Assembly (NCBI RefSeq): GCF_001468125.1
Contig: NZ_LNYT01000020.1
Coordinates: 795,479 to 859,478 of the forward strand
Direction of reading: 5' to 3'
DNA: 64,000 nucleotides
Origin: Legionella rubrilucens
Lineage (GTDB): Bacteria > Pseudomonadota > Gammaproteobacteria > Legionellales > Legionellaceae
The notes beneath the pieces were generated by a model. It was given only the letters and a program-made list of their open reading frames with translations, was not told where the DNA came from and searched no databases. The position numbers and the translations under genes are program-made. The stretch's first letter is position 1. Every line of letters starts with the position of its first letter. Shown one piece after another: positions 58,828 to 64,000 of the stretch.

Positions 58828-59971
58828 TGACGGCCTCCTTGGTCTCTGTGGTTTGAAAGGGTAAATAACGGCCTTCATGGGTTAATGTGGCCTGTTTCAC
58901 AATCTCGTCTTCGGCATTGAAGGTCAAGGCATCCGGTGAAGTCACCAGCAACTTCAGCAGACTGATCACATTGTTGGCATAGAGCTCACTCGCTGTGGCT
59001 GGAATGAACCCGGCCAAGTTACTGTAGCCTACAATGGTGACACCTTGATGATGAATCACTTCATCCCGCTGGCTGAGTTCGCAGTTTCCTCCCCGCGAGG
59101 TGGCAATATCGACAATAACGGAGCCCGGTTTCATCTGGTTAACGGTTTCTCGGGTAATCAGCATGGGCGCCGGACGCCCGGGTATCAGGGCAGTCGTGAC
59201 AACAATGTCAGCTTGTCTGGCGTATTGATGAATCAGCTCCGCCTGTTGTTTTTTATAGTCTTCACTCATTTCCCGGGCATAACCGCCGCTGGTTTCACTG
59301 TCTTCATCGGTGCTGACTTCAATGAATTCAGCGCCAAGGCTTTCAACCTGTTCCTTGGCAGCACGACGAACGTCAAAAGCATAGACTACCGCTCCCAGGC
59401 GTTTGGCCGTGGCAATGGCCTGCAAACCCGCGACACCGGCACCCAGGATCAGCACCTTCGCCGGGTGAATCATGCCGGCTGCGGTCATCATCATCGGAAT
59501 GGCACGATTAAAATGGGCCACGCCCTCAAGAACGGCTCGATAACCGGCCAGGTTGGCCTGCGATGACAAACTGTCCATGCTTTGCGCCCGACTGATACGG
59601 GGAATGAGGTTCATTGAAAAAGCGGTAATGGATTGCTGCTGGCACCACTGCATTAGGGGGCTTTCGGGTTCATTATCAAGAGGTGCTATCAAAAGGGCAT
59701 TCTTTTTTAATTGCGGCAGGTCAGCCGGGGTTGGTACGCTGACACAGGCCAGAATATCGGCTTCCTGTAAGAGGAGGGCGCGATCACTGACGATCACGGC
59801 GCCAGCTTCCTGATAGGCGCTGTCGGTGAAACAACAAGCGGCGCCGAGGTTCTGCTCACAGTGAACGGTCAATCCCAATTTCTGGTAGTGCTTGAGACTA
59901 CTGGGAGTAATGGCCGCACGAGTGTCCCTTGAATGTTCGTTTAAAGCGACAATAATCATGGTAATGTCCAT
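58820..59971 (-). CDS. pntA1: NAD(P) transhydrogenase alpha-1 subunit
   Basis: 383 aa soluble NAD-binding domain I, related to alanine dehydrogenase. [21 protein letters not shown] opening, Rossmann loop [43 protein letters not shown] and [20 protein letters not shown] lies close before the ATG at 59971. First gene of the pnt operon; divergent from comEC. Confidence 0.95.
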   Translation of the reverse strand: MDITMIIVALNEHSRDTRAAITPSSLKHYQKLGLTVHCEQNLGAACCFTDSAYQEAGAVIVSDRALLLQEADILACVSVPTPADLPQLKKNALLIAPLDNEPESPLMQWCQQQSITAFSMNLIPRISRAQSMDSLSSQANLAGYRAVLEGVAHFNRAIPMMMTAAGMIHPAKVLILGAGVAGLQAIATAKRLGAVVYAFDVRRAAKEQVESLGAEFIEVSTDEDSETSGGYAREMSEDYKKQQAELIHQYARQADIVVTTALIPGRPAPMLITRETVNQMKPGSVIVDIATSRGGNCELSQRDEVIHHQGVTIVGYSNLAGFIPATASELYANNVISLLKLLVTSPDALTFNAEDEIVKQATLTHEGRYLPFQTTETKEAVNA

Positions 59972-60037
59972 TTCACCTGCGATAATTTATCGTATTGCAA
60001 TCCATTTGATTTTGCTAGTTTTTTAGCGAATAAGTTA

Positions 60038-60105
60038 TTTTAACCGGCCTTGCTTTCGGTTAAAACACGTAATCATTACGCTTGTCGGCTTAACCGGTTT
60101 TGCTT
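60038..60105. promoter_or_regulatory. Palindromes and direct repeats between pntA1 and comEC
   Basis: TTTTAACCG (60038-60046) pairs with CGGTTAAAA (60057-60065). CGTAATCATTACG (60068-60080) is a near-perfect palindrome. Two 16-base direct repeats differ at two positions: TTAACCGGccTTGCTT (60040-60055) and TTAACCGGttTTGCTT (60090-60105), 50 bases apart. Probably operator or control sites for one or both divergent units. Confidence 0.5.
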
Positions 60106-60117
60106 AATTTAGCGGGT

Positions 60118-62349
60118 ATGTCGCAAGTCCAGTTTTCGCTCATGGGGATACTTTGCTTTTTTGCAGGCATTGCATTTTTTTATTCGCAATCGCTTTATGC
60201 TCTGTCCATTGCTTTTTTGGGTTTACTGTTTAAAGCTGGCTGGGGAATCCTTCTCTGGTTTCTGGCGGCCTGCCTTTGGGCCTGGCTTCATCAGCAGGTC
60301 ATCGCAGAAAAAAACATGCCGCCAATGCCCGTGATACAGCACGCCCTGATTAAAGGAGTCATTGTATCCATTCCTGCGGTTACTACGGATAAAACCCAGT
60401 TTCAATTGGCTTTAACGGCGATTAACGGACAACCGGCCAAGGCATTGATTCTGTTAAATTGCTATCAGCGTTGCCCCGAAGTGCATGCGGGGCAAATCTG
60501 GCAATTCCAGGCCAAGCTAAAGCGTCCGACTAATCTTCGTAATCCGGGTGCTTTTGATTACCGTCGTTGGCTTGCGGCGAGACACGTGACGTGGACAGGC
60601 TATCTGAAACCTGGCCGTCCCCTGTTGGTCAAGGAAGCGCCAGCTAACAAACTCCTGGTCTGGCGGGAGCAGTTGGCGGCCAGCCTGATGCGCAGTATTC
60701 CTAAAGGCGAAGAACTGGGCATTGTTCAGGCTTTGACTCTGGGCGTCACTCATCAGATGGGTTCTGAGTTATGGGACTTGTTTCGCCGTACCGGGACCAC
60801 CCATTTAATGGTTATTTCGGGTGCACACATTGGCCTGGTGGCTGGATTCTGCATGGGGCTTACGCAATGGCTATGGCGGCGTTGGGGACGGTTATGCCTT
60901 TTTTGTCCAGCGCAGCAGGCCGGCAGTCTCGCTGGCATGATTGCGGCACTGAGTTATGCCTTGCTGGCAGGCTTTGGGGTGCCCGCACAGCGCTCGCTGG
61001 TGGGGACGGTGCTGTTGTTGTCACGCTATTGGCTAAGCCGACAGTTTACCGTGTGGCAGGCTTGGCGGTACGGGTTGTTGCTGGTGCTTTTGTATGAACC
61101 CCATGCCGTGCTGTTGCCCGGTTTCTACCTGTCATTCATGGCGGTGGCTGTGTTAATTATTACGCATCGCCGCTATGGATTAAGCGGTATAAAACAAACC
61201 CTGGCACTGCAACTGGCCTGCCTGGCCGGATTGATGCCCGTGACCCTGTATTGTTTTGGTTATGGGGCGATTAATGGGTTGCTGGCTAACCTGTTGGCCA
61301 TTCCCTTAGTCAGCTTTGTTCTGGTCCCTTTATCACTGATTAGTCTGATTTTAAGCAGCGTTGTTTCCTCCTCCTGGATGATGGCTCCAGTTATTGGCAC
61401 CACGAAACTGTTATTGCTTTACTTGCGCTGGATTGATTCGTTTGCCATGGTCAATTTGCAGGTTGGTATTCAGGAAATAACCACGGTAGTGATCCTGCTG
61501 TTAGCACTGGGGCTCTTGCTGGTGCTGCCGTTAAAATTAATCTGGCCCGCCTTATTTTGCATGCTGTTAGCGGTGTCGTTTCCCAAACCCTCCAGACTTG
61601 AGCAGGGGGAGGTCCGTCTGGATGTGCTGGATGTGGGGCAGGGATTGGCCATTGTGGTTAGTACCCGCGAGCATTACCTTATTTACGACACCGGCATGAA
61701 ATTTTTTCATGGCAGCGACATGGGAAAACTGGCCGTTATTCCTTACCTTCAGGCCATGGGCATCCCTCGCATTGACAAAATCATCATCAGTCATCCTGAT
61801 TTGGATCATCGGGGAGGGCTTGAGTCAATCGAGGAACAGTATCCGGGTGCTGAGCTACTGGTGGATCGGGTTGATTTTTATCATCGGGGACAGACCTGCC
61901 ATAACTACCCCGATTGGGAATGGGATGGTATTCAATTCCATTTTTTTCCTGTGCTACAGCAGTTTAATGATAAGAACAATTCCTCCTGCATCCTTCAGGT
62001 TAGCCGAAAGGGACAGCATGTTTTGCTTACCGGCGACATTGAGAAAAAGGGGGAGGATTATCTGGTACAGAGGTACTCTGGCAGTCTTTTGGCCGCAGTG
62101 CTGGTGGTGGCCCATCACGGCAGTAAAACCTCGTCTACGCCTGCGTTCATCAAACAGGTTAAACCCCGCTTTGCGATTATCTCCGCCGGGTTTGATAACC
62201 GCTATCATTTTCCCCATGCACAACCATTGGCAACACTGAAGCAGACGGGAAGTCAGGTGTTAAATACCATGGCTTGCGGTATGGTTCGTGTCTTGTTGCA
62301 GGAAGGAAAGGAACTTGAACCGGTGTGCTGGGAACCCGAGGCCGGTTAA
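60118..62349 (+). CDS. comEC: DNA uptake channel ComEC/Rec2
   Basis: 743 aa from ATG 60118 (TTG 60100 is an alternative). N-terminal membrane helices and an OB-type domain (ILLNCYQRCPEVHAGQIWQF), the competence core with MVISGAHIGLVAGF and GVPAQRSLVGTVLLL, many helices, then a C-terminal metallo-beta-lactamase domain with ISHPDLDHRGGLE (HxxxDxxxH-like) and VVAHHGSKTSST. It carries single-stranded DNA across the inner membrane in natural transformation. Standing alone behind its own control region. Confidence 0.93.
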   Translation: MSQVQFSLMGILCFFAGIAFFYSQSLYALSIAFLGLLFKAGWGILLWFLAACLWAWLHQQVIAEKNMPPMPVIQHALIKGVIVSIPAVTTDKTQFQLALTAINGQPAKALILLNCYQRCPEVHAGQIWQFQAKLKRPTNLRNPGAFDYRRWLAARHVTWTGYLKPGRPLLVKEAPANKLLVWREQLAASLMRSIPKGEELGIVQALTLGVTHQMGSELWDLFRRTGTTHLMVISGAHIGLVAGFCMGLTQWLWRRWGRLCLFCPAQQAGSLAGMIAALSYALLAGFGVPAQRSLVGTVLLLSRYWLSRQFTVWQAWRYGLLLVLLYEPHAVLLPGFYLSFMAVAVLIITHRRYGLSGIKQTLALQLACLAGLMPVTLYCFGYGAINGLLANLLAIPLVSFVLVPLSLISLILSSVVSSSWMMAPVIGTTKLLLLYLRWIDSFAMVNLQVGIQEITTVVILLLALGLLLVLPLKLIWPALFCMLLAVSFPKPSRLEQGEVRLDVLDVGQGLAIVVSTREHYLIYDTGMKFFHGSDMGKLAVIPYLQAMGIPRIDKIIISHPDLDHRGGLESIEEQYPGAELLVDRVDFYHRGQTCHNYPDWEWDGIQFHFFPVLQQFNDKNNSSCILQVSRKGQHVLLTGDIEKKGEDYLVQRYSGSLLAAVLVVAHHGSKTSSTPAFIKQVKPRFAIISAGFDNRYHFPHAQPLATLKQTGSQVLNTMACGMVRVLLQEGKELEPVCWEPEAG

Positions 62350-62430
62350 TTATTGTCCATCCGCAGTTCTTATTGACAACAAATTGAACATAAGGTAGTC
62401 TATGCGCACTTGTTAAAAGGGGTGTTTTAA

Positions 62431-63579
62431 ATGAATGTCGCTGTTCGTTTGATTGGTAGTGTGCTGTTGCTGGGTGTAAGCCTGACCGTAAGTGCCCAAA
62501 TTCCTGAGTGTCAAAAAGGCCATTGCCTGGCGGTTGTGGATGCCGGCAGCACCGGATCACGTGTCCACATTTATGCCTACGATTTGGATAATACCAATAC
62601 CCCGATAAACATCAGCGAAAAGTGGAGCAAAAAAATCAAACCCGGTTTTGCCACACTGGACGCCAATCAAGCCACTATTGATGGCTATTTAACCACGTTG
62701 TTTTCCGGCGCGCCGGAGTCGTCACTGCCTGTTTATTTTTATTCCACAGCCGGCATGCGTTTATTGCCGCAACCCAAGCAGCAGCAATTGTATGGGTACC
62801 TGCAAAACTGGTTTGGCCAGCAATCGCAATGGCAGTTGCAAAGTGCTAAAACCATTACCGGCAATGAAGAAGGACTTTACGGGTGGTTATCAGTGAATTA
62901 CCAACTGGGTAATTTCATAAATACCGCTCAAAACACCGTGGGTGTGATGGACATGGGCGGTGCTTCAGTGCAGATTACGTTCCCTGTCCATAGCAAGGGA
63001 AATATCGCCCCCATGGATTTACAGGAGTTTACCCTTTATGGCCAGCATTATTCTCTCTTTGTGCACAGCTTTCTTGGATTAGGGCAAACCGAGGTGTCGC
63101 ACCAGTTTCTGGATTCCGGCAGTTGCTTCATCACCAACTACGAATTGCCGGACGGCATTCTCGCTGAAGGCGATGCCTACGCCTGCGAAGGCGAAGTCGC
63201 GCCGTTGTTAAACAGCGTCCACCACGTCAACGAAGTTGTACAGCCTGTTTTGTCCGCTAATCCTGTCAACGAATGGTATGGTCTCGGCGGGGTCGTGGAA
63301 TTGGCGAAAAGCAAACCGTTTGTCTTTAACAATAATCAATTCAACAATCAGAGCCTGATTGCCCAGGCCAACAGCGATTTCTGCCAGCAGCAGTGGTCAA
63401 CCATTAATTCCCAATACCCTAACAACGAATACGTTTACGGCTACTGCCTGTTCCCGGCTTATTACTATGCGCTGATGGTGGATGGTTACGGTTTACAACC
63501 CGAGCAACCCATTCATTACCTGAGCGCCGACCAAAGCGGCGACTGGACACTGGGCGTGGTCTTACATCAAAAAGCGTAA
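62431..63579 (+). CDS. Secreted ecto-NTPDase (GDA1/CD39 family)
   Basis: 382 aa with a signal peptide (VRLIGSVLLLGVSLTVSA). All apyrase conserved regions are present: ACR1 DAGSTGSR (37-44), ACR2 YSTAGMR (104-110), ACR3 GNEEGLYGWL (144-153), ACR4 DMGGASVQI (174-182) and an ACR5-like YGLGGVVEL. Such enzymes hydrolyse nucleoside tri- and diphosphates. L. pneumophila Lpg1905 is a characterised secreted NTPDase of the same family that promotes growth in macrophages. Its own ribosome site is weak. Follows comEC, 81 bases apart. Confidence 0.92.
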   Translation: MNVAVRLIGSVLLLGVSLTVSAQIPECQKGHCLAVVDAGSTGSRVHIYAYDLDNTNTPINISEKWSKKIKPGFATLDANQATIDGYLTTLFSGAPESSLPVYFYSTAGMRLLPQPKQQQLYGYLQNWFGQQSQWQLQSAKTITGNEEGLYGWLSVNYQLGNFINTAQNTVGVMDMGGASVQITFPVHSKGNIAPMDLQEFTLYGQHYSLFVHSFLGLGQTEVSHQFLDSGSCFITNYELPDGILAEGDAYACEGEVAPLLNSVHHVNEVVQPVLSANPVNEWYGLGGVVELAKSKPFVFNNNQFNNQSLIAQANSDFCQQQWSTINSQYPNNEYVYGYCLFPAYYYALMVDGYGLQPEQPIHYLSADQSGDWTLGVVLHQKA

Positions 63580-63659
63580 GCGCATATCCCTCAGGAAGAG
63601 GGATAAATCCATCATCGATATTGCACCAATCGCAAGCCAAAGATATACTTTCCCCCACT

Positions 63660-63732
63660 GCCGTTGTAGCTCAGTCGGTAGAGCAATTGATTCGTAATCA
63701 ATAGGTCCGCGGTTCGATTCCGCGCAACGGCA
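63660..63732 (+). tRNA. tRNA-Thr (CGT anticodon)
   Basis: Acceptor stem GCCGTTG (63660-63666) pairs with CAACGGC (63725-63731) plus discriminator A; D arm GCTC-AGTCGGTA-GAGC; anticodon arm TTGATTCGTAATCAA with CGT at the centre (reads ACG, Thr); T arm CGCGGTTCGATTCCGCG. 73 bases, CCA not encoded. Clover-leaf complete. Confidence 0.93.
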
Positions 63733-64000
63733 TAGTAAAATCAATGAGTTACGCAACCTCCCCCCAAATTTCTTTTTTGTGTCGAATATGTGTCGAAGGT
63801 TCAATTAAAAACTAGTAAATATTGAAAACATAGGTTTTATTGAGAAGTATGTCATTTTGTGCTATAGATATGAACAAGATGCGCTTATTGGGGTCAACAT
63901 GAAAGTTGTTATTACGGGTCTTTCCCAATTACGGGGGCACTCAATCAACAGCATAGTACTCTAACTCTGGTTCTATAATTTTCAAAGTTTTTAAAGCCAT
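63733..64000. other. AT-rich non-coding end of window after tRNA-Thr
   Basis: The 268 bases after the tRNA are much more AT-rich than the rest. They include two direct copies of TGTGTCGAA (63778-63786, 63789-63797). No credible gene is seen; a 21-codon frame beginning MKVVITG at 63899 has a GGGG before it but ends quickly. Could be the edge of a tRNA-integrated island. Confidence 0.4.

Noticed and set aside
59045..59566. 173-aa plus-strand frame opposite pntA1
   Set aside because: Antisense shadow; product has no recognisable domain.
63899..63964. 21-codon frame starting MKVVITG
   Set aside because: Too short and stops at once; could only be a remnant and cannot be supported.

Overview
The window reads as chromosomal DNA of a Legionella species, probably not L. 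pneumophila itself. This rests on recognition of gene families and gene order, not on a database search. The supporting set is: mreBCD beside icd-clpS-clpA; fleQ beside sohB and the cytochrome c maturation (ccm) genes; a secreted GDA1/CD39-type NTPDase; and several lone genes with eukaryotic-like folds or acidic C-termini of the kind carried by Dot/Icm (type IVB) substrates. Nearly all the DNA is coding and intergenic gaps are short. No rRNA, IS element, phage gene or CRISPR array was seen.

Layout. 1-2.1 kb: cell-shape operon mreB (5' end cut by the window), mreC, mreD. 2.1-4.2 kb: lone Fic-domain protein on the minus strand. 4.3-9.2 kb: rluE, icd, clpS, clpA. 9.2-10 kb: LOS-core type glycosyltransferase. 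10-13.8 kb: potABCD polyamine importer (minus). 13.8-17.7 kb: Cys-rich secreted protein, RmuC, a DUF4785-like secreted protein and a lipase-like secreted protein (minus). 17.9-24.5 kb: ligA, then a peptide-type ABC importer (binding protein plus two permeases, no ATPase). 24.5-26.4 kb: a 58-aa protein, a mitochondrial-carrier-like protein, and a Tim44-family N-terminal fragment. 26.5-33 kb: dnaE, an unknown helical protein, a tandem-domain Cys-rich secreted protein, and the flagellar master regulator FleQ. 33-34.4 kb: small acidic/proline-rich protein and SohB. 34.5-43.8 kb: ccmABCDEFGHI, interrupted between ccmB and ccmC by two unrelated genes that look like effector candidates. 43.9-49 kb: dodecin, a palindromic repeat patch, a flavin monooxygenase coupled to a membrane protein, and recQ. 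49-52.1 kb: three-gene valine-degradation (isobutyryl-CoA) operon. 52.1-57 kb: an EEP/inositol-5-phosphatase-like protein, prfC, a small secreted protein, and a protein with a clan CD (caspase/gingipain-like) His-Cys arrangement. 57-60 kb: three-subunit transhydrogenase pntA1-pntA2-pntB. 60-63.6 kb: comEC and the NTPDase. 63.66 kb: tRNA-Thr(CGT), followed by AT-rich non-coding DNA that may begin a genomic island.

How it fits together. Housekeeping genes (cell shape, proteolysis, replication/repair, cytochrome c assembly, redox balance, amino-acid breakdown) form a conserved backbone. Single host-interaction-type genes are dropped into it: Fic, mitochondrial carrier, coiled-coil FAD protein, TPR-like protein, EEP phosphatase-like protein, clan CD peptidase-like protein, NTPDase. 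Most of these have weak or AT-rich promoters of their own, and one is preceded by a tandem CTTAA element like the PmrA box known to control Dot/Icm substrates. The EEP protein, the clan CD-like protein and the ccm insertion are the most likely places for undescribed biology.
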